Origin: a virus
Virus record (IMG/VR): IMGVR_UViG_3300029266_001047
Span: 1 to 30,074 of that record
Length of the DNA stretch: 30,074 nt
Reading direction: 5' to 3' (one strand)
The notes under the pieces were generated by a model. It had not been told where the DNA came from. It did not search any database and saw only the letters and a list, made by a program, of their open reading frames with translations. The stretch's first letter is position 1. Every line of letters starts with the position of its first letter. This document shows, in pieces, positions 6,400-12,916 of the stretch. A program made the translations under genes and the position numbers.

Positions 6400-6555
6400 A
6401 TGAATTATTTATACAAAAACCAGCCGGTCAATTTATTACATTACGGTTTTGATATTTGCATTATAGAATATAAAACAGGAAGACAAGAACTTGTGAGGCC
6501 TAGTGAAATTAAAGATTTAAGTACTAATGATTTTTTAAAACATAGAGATAGATAA
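6400..6555 (+). CDS. Hypothetical protein, 51 aa
   Basis: A 51-residue protein starting MNYLYKNQPVNLLHYGFDIC and ending DFLKHRDR, with beta-strand-like first half and a charged helical end (EIKDLSTNDFLKHR). The leader ends in AAACT before the ATG, as at neighbouring genes. Same size class and spacing as the three genes that follow. No family recognised. Confidence 0.5.
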   Translation: MNYLYKNQPVNLLHYGFDICIIEYKTGRQELVRPSEIKDLSTNDFLKHRDR

Positions 6556-6570
6556 TATAATAACTAAGAT

Positions 6571-6711
6571 ATGAACGAGCTAATATACGAGGGTTTAAAA
6601 ATAGAATATAACGGATACACACTAAGTGGCTTATATTCTTACACTATAAAAAATACGGGGGATACAATATACCTTTCTGAAACAAAAATAAAACAATTAA
6701 CAATTAAATAA
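6571..6711 (+). CDS. Hypothetical protein, 46 aa
   Basis: A 46-residue protein with beta character (YEGLKIEYNGYTLSGLYSYT) ending in LSETKIKQLTIK. It shares with the preceding 51-aa protein a build of short strands followed by a lysine-rich end, so the two may be distant paralogues. The start is preceded by AACTAAGAT, similar to the next two gene starts. Confidence 0.5.
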   Translation: MNELIYEGLKIEYNGYTLSGLYSYTIKNTGDTIYLSETKIKQLTIK

Positions 6712-6718
6712 ATAAGAT

Positions 6719-6877
6719 ATGGAAACAATAAAAGAATATATAAAACAAAACTATTGCGAGCGTTACGACATAGATAATTGCATAAAAGAAAACATAACAG
6801 TTGATATATGCGAAAATGGTGATGTTGTGTACAATGGAATGGAAATAATAAAAACGGGAATAAGAACAAACAACTAA
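6719..6877 (+). CDS. Hypothetical protein, 52 aa
   Basis: A 52-residue protein (METIKEYIKQNYCERYDIDN...) that begins with a short helix and continues as strands (ITVDICENGDVVYNGMEIIK). The leader AATAAGAT before the ATG recurs in this group. No family recognised. Confidence 0.5.
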   Translation: METIKEYIKQNYCERYDIDNCIKENITVDICENGDVVYNGMEIIKTGIRTNN

Positions 6878-6889
6878 ACTAATAAAGAT

Positions 6890-7102
6890 ATGAATAACAC
6901 ATACGTAAACGAATTGCTTTCTATATGGTCTGAGAATGGAGAAGTACATTTACACACAGAAAAAGACACAATAGTATTTAACGCAAGGAATCTTTTGCCA
7001 GACTTAGACACTATACTAAGTATGACAATTAAAGAGGTAGACAAAGAGAATAAGGAACTAAAGAATAGGCTAAAAGAAACAATTAAACAACTAAATAAAT
7101 AA
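6890..7102 (+). CDS. Hypothetical protein, 70 aa, C-terminal coiled coil
   Basis: A 70-residue acidic protein. The first half is mixed (ELLSIWSENGEVHLHTEKDT) and the last 30 residues are a charged helix with heptad spacing (EVDKENKELKNRLKETIKQL), so it probably oligomerises. The start is preceded by AATAAAGAT. No family recognised. Confidence 0.55.
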   Translation: MNNTYVNELLSIWSENGEVHLHTEKDTIVFNARNLLPDLDTILSMTIKEVDKENKELKNRLKETIKQLNK

Positions 7103-7104
7103 TT

Positions 7105-7242
7105 ATGAAAAAATCCTTTAAAGTATTCATTAGTATAATGGCAATATCGTTTGCTTTATTAATATTAATAAGCCTGGCCTCATGTGGTACAGTTAGATGT
7201 ACGACCAAGGCATCAAACACTAATACAATTTCGAGACTATGA
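7105..7242 (+). CDS. Small lipoprotein, 45 aa
   Basis: A 45-residue protein with a complete lipoprotein signal: basic MKKSFK, a hydrophobic core (FISIMAISFALLILI) and the lipobox LASC at residues 25-28, so Cys28 would become the lipidated first residue of an 18-residue mature peptide (CGTVRCTTKASNTNTISRL without its final residues in doubt). It starts 2 nt after the preceding stop. Short phage lipoproteins serve as outer-membrane spanins (Rz1) or superinfection-exclusion factors; no partner spanin gene is visible beside it, so exclusion or envelope modification is as likely as lysis. The lipobox is seen; the role is inference. Confidence 0.65.
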   Translation: MKKSFKVFISIMAISFALLILISLASCGTVRCTTKASNTNTISRL

Positions 7243-7245
7243 CAA

Positions 7246-7263
7246 CATCCTTGTAAAAGGATG
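7246..7263 (+). other. Hairpin after the lipoprotein gene
   Basis: CATCCTT, loop GTAA, AAGGATG form a perfect 7-bp stem with a GNRA-like tetraloop, 3 nt past the lipoprotein stop. No T run follows, so it is more likely an mRNA-stabilising or processing element than a terminator. Confidence 0.5.
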
Positions 7264-7335
7264 AGTGTGAACGAAGGAGTGAACAAAGGGATAAGCCGAC
7301 ACCCTAAACAGTAGGCACAACTTAATTTAATTATA

Positions 7336-7578
7336 ATGAAAACAACAGATGAAAAACACTCGGCAAGGTTTGAGAAAATCTTGAAAGGAAAGAAAGTAGA
7401 CTCTTGCAGATACATGACAAGAGATGAGGCAGACGATATGGGTTGGTACAAGAGACCACTAGCTATAATGTTTACAGATGGAACATACTTAGTGTTACAA
7501 TCAGATGATGAGGGTAACGATGGGGGTGCAGCATTCATTGGAGGAGGTAAAGATGAACACACAATATATACGATATGA
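7336..7578 (+). CDS. Conserved phage protein, 80 aa
   Basis: An 80-residue acidic protein with the pattern YMTRDEADDMGWYKRPLAIM, then FTDGTYLVLQSDDEGNDGGA. I know this architecture as a small conserved phage protein of unknown function, with a helical first part and a beta-rich second part. The next gene starts inside its last codon region (ATGAGT at 7575), giving a 4-nt overlap and translational coupling. Confidence 0.7.
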   Translation: MKTTDEKHSARFEKILKGKKVDSCRYMTRDEADDMGWYKRPLAIMFTDGTYLVLQSDDEGNDGGAAFIGGGKDEHTIYTI

Positions 7579-7781
7579 GTAAAGAGAAATTTAATCAAGT
7601 ATGGGACGATGTAATGAGCATCGCAACCGAAGAAGAAATGAGATTAGTATGCAATATCAATGGCAAAAGCATAGCGTCATTGGAGTCTATTATTTATGTG
7701 CGTGTTGGCTACAGAAGTTACGAGCAATGGGTAAATAGGGAAGAATGTATTACTAGTTCATTTTTATATTTAGGAAGATGA
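7575..7781 (+). CDS. Hypothetical protein, 68 aa
   Basis: A 68-residue protein starting MSKEKFNQVWDDVMSIATEE. It overlaps the preceding gene by 4 nt and the following one by ATGA, so three consecutive genes are translationally coupled. No domain recognised. Confidence 0.6.
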   Translation: MSKEKFNQVWDDVMSIATEEEMRLVCNINGKSIASLESIIYVRVGYRSYEQWVNREECITSSFLYLGR

Positions 7782-7927
7782 GTAAGTTCATGATATACAA
7801 TGCAGATGAAGTAACATTCATACTGAAGAGAAACCTAGACGAGGCAAAGCAATGGGCAATAATGTATTGCGACAATTCTTATGAGATTATAGTTAGAGAG
7901 ATAAGTGATATTAAATATAAATACTAA
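7778..7927 (+). CDS. Hypothetical protein, 49 aa
   Basis: Starts at the ATGA overlap with the preceding gene and encodes 49 residues (MSKFMIYNADEVTFILKRNL...). The pattern YNADEVTFILKRNLDEAKQWA followed by SYEIIVREISDI looks like a strand-helix-strand unit. The stop at 7925-7927 is five bases from the next start. Confidence 0.55.
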   Translation: MSKFMIYNADEVTFILKRNLDEAKQWAIMYCDNSYEIIVREISDIKYKY

Positions 7928-7932
7928 CAGAT

Positions 7933-8235
7933 ATGAAAGATACATACAGGGTAGACAAAGTAGAGCTCATTTGGTGTGAAGATAATGAAAGATGGGTATA
8001 TTTAGAGTACAACGAACAACGTAATATAATAGGCATGAATTTCATGCAAGGTGACGAATACGAAGATTTCAAGAAAAGTTGGTGTTATAGCGACAGAGGT
8101 TTGACCGATTTTTATATGCAAATGTTAGACGTATTCCCCATAGAAAAAGCAAGTTTAACTAAGCTACAATTTATAAACAAGTGTATGTGGGTATTTCACT
8201 CTGCGATATCTTACAACGAAGAACATAACCAATAA
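7933..8235 (+). CDS. Hypothetical protein, 100 aa
   Basis: A 100-residue acidic protein rich in Trp, Tyr and Phe (WCEDNERWVYLEYNEQRN, KKSWCYSDRGLTDFYMQML). No family recognised. Tightly packed within the rightward cluster and preceded by AACAGAT, like nearby starts. Confidence 0.6.
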   Translation: MKDTYRVDKVELIWCEDNERWVYLEYNEQRNIIGMNFMQGDEYEDFKKSWCYSDRGLTDFYMQMLDVFPIEKASLTKLQFINKCMWVFHSAISYNEEHNQ

Positions 8236-8247
8236 AACCACAATAAT

Positions 8248-8445
8248 ATGGATTGGATAATAGAAGACGAATTTGGAAACCATTGTTTCCCACAACATTC
8301 ATTTAAAGAGTACGAAGATGGTTGGTCATTTTTATATGAGACATTTCCCGTAATATATAATGAAGATGGCACTCAAGATGACCAAGAGGCAGAACTTGAT
8401 TCTTACTTTGTTATTGGATGGTCAAAACTTTACAATCTTAACTAA
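8248..8445 (+). CDS. Hypothetical acidic protein, 65 aa
   Basis: A 65-residue, very acidic protein (MDWIIEDEFGNHCFPQHS..., EDGTQDDQEAELDSYFVIGW). Its strong negative charge is reminiscent of phage DNA-mimic or host-enzyme inhibitors, but charge alone does not establish this. The closing YFVIGWSKLY resembles the FIGWASC end of the 89-aa protein at 8683, hinting at a shared fold. Confidence 0.55.
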   Translation: MDWIIEDEFGNHCFPQHSFKEYEDGWSFLYETFPVIYNEDGTQDDQEAELDSYFVIGWSKLYNLN

Positions 8446-8468
8446 ATTAATTAAAATAAATAGAAATT

Positions 8469-8669
8469 ATGAAACTATATAACGTACCTAGAAACAGTAG
8501 GATAAAAGTAATAGTTGAGGATAAAGTACCTCCAGATGCTCCTCAAATTACAAAAGGAGAAGAACTTAACTTTAGATCCATAGATGGAATGTATAGTTAC
8601 TGCACTAGAGATAGCGGTGAAGTAGTACACTTAGCAGTATGGACAGAAGTAGAAATTATTAATCAATAA
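8469..8669 (+). CDS. Hypothetical protein, 66 aa
   Basis: A 66-residue, beta-rich protein (MKLYNVPRNSRIKVIVED..., KGEELNFRSIDGMYSYC, VHLAVWTEVEII). The pattern of short strands around a turn, with a closing hydrophobic strand, is typical of small phage regulatory proteins seen in many genomes with no assigned role. Confidence 0.6.
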   Translation: MKLYNVPRNSRIKVIVEDKVPPDAPQITKGEELNFRSIDGMYSYCTRDSGEVVHLAVWTEVEIINQ

Positions 8670-8682
8670 ACACAATTAAATT

Positions 8683-8952
8683 ATGGGAGCAACAAACATT
8701 CATTACACAGCGAGTAAAAAGAATTACAAATCAGCAAGAGAAGCCTACCAATCTTTAAGAGAAGATGAATTGCACGAGCACGGGCACGATTCGTACAACG
8801 GGACAATAACTACCTGCACGTTGGAAGGTAAGATACCTGAACCTAAAGATGACGATGCCTATGATGATGCATTGGATAACATAGATAAGAGAGAGTGTGT
8901 GTATTACGAAACAGATACGCACTATGTATTCATTGGATGGGCATCATGTTAA
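8683..8952 (+). CDS. Hypothetical acidic protein, 89 aa
   Basis: An 89-residue protein with a helical N-terminal part (ASKKNYKSAREAYQSLREDE), a His-rich patch (LHEHGHDSYNG) and an acidic second half (EPKDDDAYDDALDNID) that closes with YVFIGWASC. The His/Asp patch could bind metal, but no known motif is complete. The following gene starts inside its last two codons. Confidence 0.6.
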   Translation: MGATNIHYTASKKNYKSAREAYQSLREDELHEHGHDSYNGTITTCTLEGKIPEPKDDDAYDDALDNIDKRECVYYETDTHYVFIGWASC

Positions 8953-9185
8953 GACTCTTGAGCATAGATAAAAACGGTACATATACCATCGAACAAGACC
9001 AATACGAAATGAGTATAAACTATACTTACTCTTATAGTAGTGGCACACACGACAATCCACCTGAAGCAGACATGGATATAACTAGTGTATATTTAAACGG
9101 AATGAACATCACAGAGTTCTATTGGAATTATGTAGATGAGTTATTACATACAGAGGTATGGGAACACGCACAAGAAAACAATTAA
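8946..9185 (+). CDS. Hypothetical protein, 79 aa
   Basis: I place the start at the ATG at 8946, which overlaps the stop of the 89-aa gene, giving MLRLLSIDKNGTYTIEQDQY... and 79 residues. An in-frame ATG at 8895 would add 17 residues read out of frame through the end of the upstream gene and has no leader. The protein is acidic, beta-rich and Tyr-rich (INYTYSYSSGTHDNPPEADM). Function unknown. Confidence 0.55.
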   Translation: MLRLLSIDKNGTYTIEQDQYEMSINYTYSYSSGTHDNPPEADMDITSVYLNGMNITEFYWNYVDELLHTEVWEHAQENN

Positions 9186-9214
9186 TAAATTATAAATTTA
9201 AAACAATAAACATT

Positions 9215-9862
9215 ATGCCAAATCACGTTTACGCACAAATATCAGTAGAAGAAAAGTATGCTGATAAATTAAAAGAGATTTCTAATGTAGGACTATGTAG
9301 GTACTACAAAGAAATGCCTGATGAATTAGTACACACAGCTAGTCCAGCTCGTGTTGTTAGTCAAAAAGATTATGACGAGCAGATGAAGAAAAACAAAAAA
9401 GAGAAGTATCCATCATACCCCTTGACAAAATCTATGCAGATTGATTTAATAGATAGATGTGGCTATGATAATTGGTATGATTGGGCTCATGAAAATTGGG
9501 GGACAAAGTGGGGATGTTATGACGGAGAGTACGACGATGGTACATACAGATTCACTACAGCATGGAATTCTGTTAGTGAATTAATAATAAACAAGCTAAG
9601 TAAAGACATCCCTAGTTTTGCATACTTTTATGAAGAGGAGCAAGGATGGGGGGCAGAGATTGATATGGTAGATGGAGAAGTCGTTCGTTCACTTGAATGG
9701 GATACACCTGATTGGGAAGAAACAGACCATGATGACATACAATACCTGTCAAATGATTACGAGAATGGAGAAGGTAAATTCAGTAAGGGTTATTACAATG
9801 ACTACTGTCTTAGTGACTACTTAGGAGGTACTATTGAAGAAGCAATAGAGGAGATTACTTAA
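9215..9862 (+). CDS. Api92/YubB-like ferredoxin-fold protein
   Basis: The start at 9215 (MPNHVYAQISVEEKYADKLK) is preferred over an upstream in-frame ATG at 9158, because MPNHV is the usual start of this family and an A-rich leader precedes it. The 215-residue product has the hallmark YDWAHENWGTKWGCYD segment of Api92/DUF1281-type proteins found in phages and plasmids, followed by FTTAWNSVSE and a Trp/Glu-rich end (YFYEEEQGWGAEI). Members are thought to carry a YubB ferredoxin-like domain; their function is not established. It is the last gene of the small-gene cluster, closed by a terminator at 9895-9920. Confidence 0.8.
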   Translation: MPNHVYAQISVEEKYADKLKEISNVGLCRYYKEMPDELVHTASPARVVSQKDYDEQMKKNKKEKYPSYPLTKSMQIDLIDRCGYDNWYDWAHENWGTKWGCYDGEYDDGTYRFTTAWNSVSELIINKLSKDIPSFAYFYEEEQGWGAEIDMVDGEVVRSLEWDTPDWEETDHDDIQYLSNDYENGEGKFSKGYYNDYCLSDYLGGTIEEAIEEIT

Positions 9863-9869
9863 TATAAAG

Positions 9870-9884
9870 TTGTTCACACTCATA
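9870..9884 (+). repeat. 15-bp dispersed repeat (TTGTTCACACTCATA), copy 1
   Basis: Lies 8 nt after the stop of the Api92-like gene. Identical copies are at 14236-14250 and 25624-25638 on the plus strand and 17576-17590 on the minus strand. The two intergenic copies both follow immediately on a gene's stop. Confidence 0.9.
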
Positions 9885-9894
9885 ATAATGTGTT

Positions 9895-9920
9895 AAACGC
9901 CTGTACTTGTATGGGCGTTT
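9895..9920 (+). terminator. Rho-independent terminator of the small-gene cluster
   Basis: AAACGCC and GGCGTTT form a perfect 7-bp stem around a 12-nt loop, with a further T and TGC downstream. It ends the rightward transcript that covers the cluster from 4914 on. Confidence 0.7.
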
Positions 9921-9923
9921 TGC

Positions 9924-9992
9924 ATACATTGGTTTTAATCAAACCACATCAAACACATCAAACACATCAAACTTTTATCTTTAAAACTCAAT
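9924..9992 (+). repeat. Element E1: hairpin with three 9-bp iterons
   Basis: Arms ATTGG-TTTTAA (9928-9938) and TTAAAAC-CAAT (9981-9992, one bulged T) pair around a loop that contains CACATCAAA three times in tandem. Apart from the number of units (three plus one extra C here, one there) bases 9924-9987 match the reverse complement of 21590-21634 exactly. AT-rich DNA follows at once, so iterons plus AT-rich stretch could be an origin of replication. Confidence 0.85.
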
Positions 9993-10098
9993 AATAAAAG
10001 TATTTATATGTGTTTTATTTGCATATTATATACTTTTTTTATAGATTGCAAAAAATAACATTCTCTACCAAAGTTAATCCTTAATTGTCGTTAATGTA

Positions 10099-10208
10099 GG
10101 CCGCTGTAATGCTAGAAATAGTTAAGTCAAGGGGTAGCAGAATGAAGTAATCATTAACTTGATAATTGCAGTAAGACTGACAGCACGGAAAGACGGCCCC
10201 CTTTGGGG
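10099..10208 (+). promoter_or_regulatory. Candidate structured 5' leader
   Basis: GGCC (10099-10102) can pair with GGCC (10195-10198), GCTGT (10103-10107) with ACAGC (10180-10184), and TCAAG (10127-10131) with CTTGA (10158-10162), giving a nested fold. The closing stem competes with a CCCC-TTT-GGGG hairpin at 10198-10208 just before the gene at 10231. This is the layout of a switchable leader, but I match it to no known riboswitch. Confidence 0.35.
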
Positions 10209-10230
10209 TAAATTAAATAAAACTATAATT

Positions 10231-10389
10231 ATGAGACCAAAAAGAAAAAAGTTTAAAGTTCACTTGTATTATCGTGGAGAAATAAATGACCAAACAAAGT
10301 TCACAGATGAAATAGATGAGGCAAGGAGATGGGTAGCTGATGCTGAACACGGAGAGATTATTAACGAACAAAACATAAATATACAATGA
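10231..10389 (+). CDS. Hypothetical protein, 52 aa
   Basis: Start chosen at 10231 (MRPKRKKFKVHLYYRGEIND), where an A-rich leader like those of neighbours precedes the ATG; the longer form from 10159 would translate the leader hairpins. The product is basic at the N-terminus and ends in a short helix (DEIDEARRWVADAEHGEI). It resembles small phage strand-strand-helix proteins without known role. Its stop region overlaps the methyltransferase start by 4 nt (ATGA at 10386). Confidence 0.6.
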   Translation: MRPKRKKFKVHLYYRGEINDQTKFTDEIDEARRWVADAEHGEIINEQNINIQ

Positions 10390-11426
10390 ATGTACTATCA
10401 CTATTCGATGGCATGTCCTGTGGACAATTAGCCCTCAAGAATCTTGGTGTAAAAGTAGACAACTACTACGCATCAGAGATTGACAAGTATGCTATAAAGA
10501 TAGCAAAGAAAAACTTTCCCGATATGATTCATGTTGGGGATGTAACTAAGCTAAGTTATTCCGATTACAGAAAATGTTTGGTAATAGAAAAAGAGTCTAA
10601 GTATATAGTAGACGTTCCTAAATCAAAACGCATTGACCTAATTATGGGAGGCAGTCCATGCCAGGGGTTTAGTAGAGCAGGAAAGAATCTAAACTTTGAC
10701 GACCCAAGGAGTAAGTTATTCTTTGAGTTCTTGAGGCTTATAAAAGAATGTAAGCCTAGATATTTCTTGTTAGAGAATGTAAAGATGAATGCTGAAAGCA
10801 GAGATGTAATATCAAATTATTTAGGGGTAAAACCTATTTATATAGACTCAGCAGTGGTGTCAGCACAAACTAGGAAAAGATATTATTGGACCAATATACC
10901 TTACCTGTTTAATCCAATAAATAAACATCTAACGCTTAGAGATATAATTCAAACAGACGGAGAGCTTAAGGGTTCTATTGTTGACGAGAGAATGGTAACC
11001 AATAAAGGCAAAGCGTATTGTTTGACAGCAAGATACGATGGTGCTGTATGGTGGAACAGCATAGAGAGAAGCCAACGCACTATGATTAGGATAGAAGACA
11101 AGGTGTGCTTTCCTGAAGCCACAAAGAAAGGATACGCTGCGGCAGGTATTGGAGAGGGATTGGATTTATCTTATCCTACTAGCACAACAAGAAGAGGTAG
11201 GGCATTGACAGAGAAAGCCCATTGCCTAACTACCATATCACCCAATCAAGGTATAATAAATGAGAAGTACAATTGGAGGAAGCTCACACCTGTAGAGTGC
11301 GAGAGATTACAGACAGTACCTGATAATTATACAGAGGGCGTGTCAAACGCACAACGATACAAGATGTTAGGTAACGGATGGACAGTAAAAGTAATTGAAC
11401 ACATAATTAAAAACATGGAAATATGA
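10386..11426 (+). CDS. DNA (cytosine-5) methyltransferase
   Basis: A 346-residue C5-MTase that would transfer a methyl group from S-adenosylmethionine to cytosine in a specific DNA site. Motifs stand in canonical order: motif I SLFDGMSCG (5-13), the catalytic GGSPCQGFS with Cys92 (motif IV), ENV at 130-132 (motif VI), QTRKR at 161-165 (motif VIII), then a short target-recognition region and RKLTPVECERLQTVPDNY (motif IX) and LGNGWTVKVI (motif X). All catalytic residues are present, so it should be active. No cognate restriction enzyme is beside it, so it most likely shields phage DNA from host restriction (inference). The next gene overlaps by ATGA. Confidence 0.95.
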   Translation: MNVLSLFDGMSCGQLALKNLGVKVDNYYASEIDKYAIKIAKKNFPDMIHVGDVTKLSYSDYRKCLVIEKESKYIVDVPKSKRIDLIMGGSPCQGFSRAGKNLNFDDPRSKLFFEFLRLIKECKPRYFLLENVKMNAESRDVISNYLGVKPIYIDSAVVSAQTRKRYYWTNIPYLFNPINKHLTLRDIIQTDGELKGSIVDERMVTNKGKAYCLTARYDGAVWWNSIERSQRTMIRIEDKVCFPEATKKGYAAAGIGEGLDLSYPTSTTRRGRALTEKAHCLTTISPNQGIINEKYNWRKLTPVECERLQTVPDNYTEGVSNAQRYKMLGNGWTVKVIEHIIKNMEI

Positions 11427-12028
11427 ATCTATTAACACAAAACAGTAAGTTAAAGAAGACAAGTAAAGCCCTCAATTTGAGGGTTTTTAATTTTGGAATA
11501 CCTGCATACAAGTCAGCAAGTGGCAAGCTGACGTGCCCTATGGCCGACGAGTGCGTTAAGTTCTGTTATGCAAAGAAAGGTGCATATGTATGGAGTAATG
11601 TGCAGCCTGCATTTGAAAAACGTTACCAACTCAGTAAGACCCTAGAGTTTATTGATTCGATTAACGCAGAGATAAAAAAGAAACGTCCTGACTATGTAAG
11701 AGTACATGATAGTGGTGACTACTATTCACGTAGTTATCTAGCTAAATGGATTACAATAGCCAATCAGAATCCAGATGTACGCTTCTACAGCTATACCAAT
11801 ATGATAGATATGATTTTAAAAACCAATCTCCCTGATAACTATGATATTATATTTAGTGATTCAGGGAAACAAAAACATTTAATAAATGAAAGACAACACC
11901 GACACACCAAAATATTTTCTAGTATCAGCGATCTTTTATCTGCTGGTTATACTGATGCTTCATCTGTTGACTTGATGGCTACAAAATGGTTTAACTCAAC
12001 AAATAAAGTAGGATTAGTCTTTCATTAA
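11423..12028 (+). CDS. GP88-like phage protein
   Basis: A 201-residue protein with a Cys cluster CPMADECVKFCYA (Cys38, Cys44, Cys48) and downstream VRVHDSGDYYS and FYSYTNM motifs. I match these to the 'gene product 88' phage family, which is widespread in phages and of unknown biochemical function. Three cysteines in this order recall iron-sulfur or zinc sites, but the radical-SAM CxxxCxxC spacing is not met. Its ATG overlaps the methyltransferase stop, so the two are made together; a role linked to DNA modification is therefore possible but unproven. The C-terminus past residue 170 looks short compared with related proteins I recall. Confidence 0.7.
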   Translation: MNLLTQNSKLKKTSKALNLRVFNFGIPAYKSASGKLTCPMADECVKFCYAKKGAYVWSNVQPAFEKRYQLSKTLEFIDSINAEIKKKRPDYVRVHDSGDYYSRSYLAKWITIANQNPDVRFYSYTNMIDMILKTNLPDNYDIIFSDSGKQKHLINERQHRHTKIFSSISDLLSAGYTDASSVDLMATKWFNSTNKVGLVFH

Positions 12029-12064
12029 AAAAATATAAAAAGTAAATAATTAGAATAAAAATAG

Positions 12065-12072
12065 TATATTTG
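12065..12072 (+). promoter_or_regulatory. Bacteroidota-type -7 box (TATATTTG)
   Basis: TATATTTG followed by CAT lies 28 nt before the start at 12101, in the first gap after the methyltransferase/GP88 pair. The -33 TTG is not evident. It probably drives the recombination and replication operon that follows. Confidence 0.55.
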
Positions 12073-12100
12073 CATAAACATAAACATAAATTCTATACTG

Positions 12101-12244
12101 ATGGGAAGATCAAGTGAAGAGTTCATTAAGCACAGACAAGAGGAGATTGACTCACTCCCAAACTATCAAACGCCATTTTCATGGCAAGACTATTTCGTAA
12201 ATTTAGGAACTCAATATATAAACAATGAAGAACAGGATATTTAA
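12101..12244 (+). CDS. Hypothetical protein, 47 aa
   Basis: A 47-residue acidic protein (MGRSSEEFIKHRQEEIDSLP..., TPFSWQDYFVNLG) directly behind the TATATTTG promoter box, so it is probably the first gene of the operon. It overlaps the start of the next gene by 20 nt. No family recognised. Confidence 0.55.
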   Translation: MGRSSEEFIKHRQEEIDSLPNYQTPFSWQDYFVNLGTQYINNEEQDI

Positions 12245-12524
12245 TTTGTATGTTAATTTCATATGTAATGAATGTAACATAAGTAGGGAACAATTTTTTA
12301 CTAAGAGTGGAAAAACAATTTACTCAACACCTCGTTTTATGTTATATTACATTTGTAATGAACGACCTATTAGGATGACAGAGATTAAGAATCTTATGGA
12401 GTCTTGTAACTTTAACGTAGAGCGAGCAAACATTGAATACGGAATAAATAAAATCTCAAAAAGTAAAGACAAAGATGTTTGGAGGATTATAAACTTATGT
12501 CTAATAATGTTGAGAGAAGAGTAA
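12225..12524 (+). CDS. DnaA domain IV-like helix-turn-helix protein
   Basis: A 99-residue protein whose middle reads like the DNA-binding domain of DnaA: CNISREQFFTKSGKTIYSTP, then RFMLYYICNERPIRMTEIKNLM, then NVERANIEYGINKISKS, the last being in the position of the signature helix that contacts the DnaA box (DHTTVLHAV in bacteria). The ATPase part is absent. Stand-alone DnaA-like domains in phages are plausible origin-recognition or transcription factors. A second such protein is encoded at 19902. Assignment rests on pattern likeness, so I am moderately sure. Confidence 0.6.
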   Translation: MKNRIFNLYVNFICNECNISREQFFTKSGKTIYSTPRFMLYYICNERPIRMTEIKNLMESCNFNVERANIEYGINKISKSKDKDVWRIINLCLIMLREE

Positions 12525-12910
12525 TGTATAAATACAACTTAGAAGAAATTTGGCATCAAGCTAAAAACGACAACATGAGTATTGAGATAGATTATGATAC
12601 CTATACCTCTTATATATTTAAAGGAATTAAGATTATAAAGAAAGGTAAAGATATTTCAATATACAATACTAAAAAGATGGGATTGTCTTATGAGTTAATA
12701 TCTGAAGAACATTATTATGTGTTTCTACAATTAGGTTTTAGACCAGGTATATATCATGTTTTAAAATCAACATACTTAGATATGATAGATGTTATTAACC
12801 ATAAAATAAAAAAAGAGATAAACAATCAAAACAATCGTAAGCAATACAAAAAGTTAAAAACATTAAGGGAAGAATTAATTAATAAATACAGTAAAATTTC
12901 TAAACTATAA
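12524..12910 (+). CDS. Hypothetical protein, 128 aa
   Basis: I choose the ATG at 12524, which shares a TAATG overlap with the upstream stop; the in-frame ATG at 12479 lies deep in the upstream gene. The 128-residue product has a beta-rich first half (MSIEIDYDTYTSYIFKGIKI, DISIYNTKK) and a basic helical tail (NNRKQYKKLKTLREELINKY). No family recognised. It precedes the single-strand annealing protein and may belong to the recombination set. Confidence 0.55.
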   Translation: MYKYNLEEIWHQAKNDNMSIEIDYDTYTSYIFKGIKIIKKGKDISIYNTKKMGLSYELISEEHYYVFLQLGFRPGIYHVLKSTYLDMIDVINHKIKKEINNQNNRKQYKKLKTLREELINKYSKISKL

Positions 12911-12916
12911 TAAATT

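Larger units (their letters stand above)
9863..10230. other. Intergenic control region before the replication module
   Basis: In order: the 15-bp repeat, a terminator, element E1, about 75 bp of very AT-rich DNA with a TTTATTTGCAT promoter-like box near 10012-10022, and a foldable leader at 10099-10208. No gene is supported here; an upstream in-frame ATG at 10159 for the next gene would run through the leader hairpins. Confidence 0.65.

Noticed and set aside
9945-9972. CRISPR-like array
   Set aside because: The 9-bp units are directly tandem with no spacers.
10159-10230. Extended start for the 52-aa gene
   Set aside because: It would translate through the leader hairpins; the ATG at 10231 has the usual A-rich leader.
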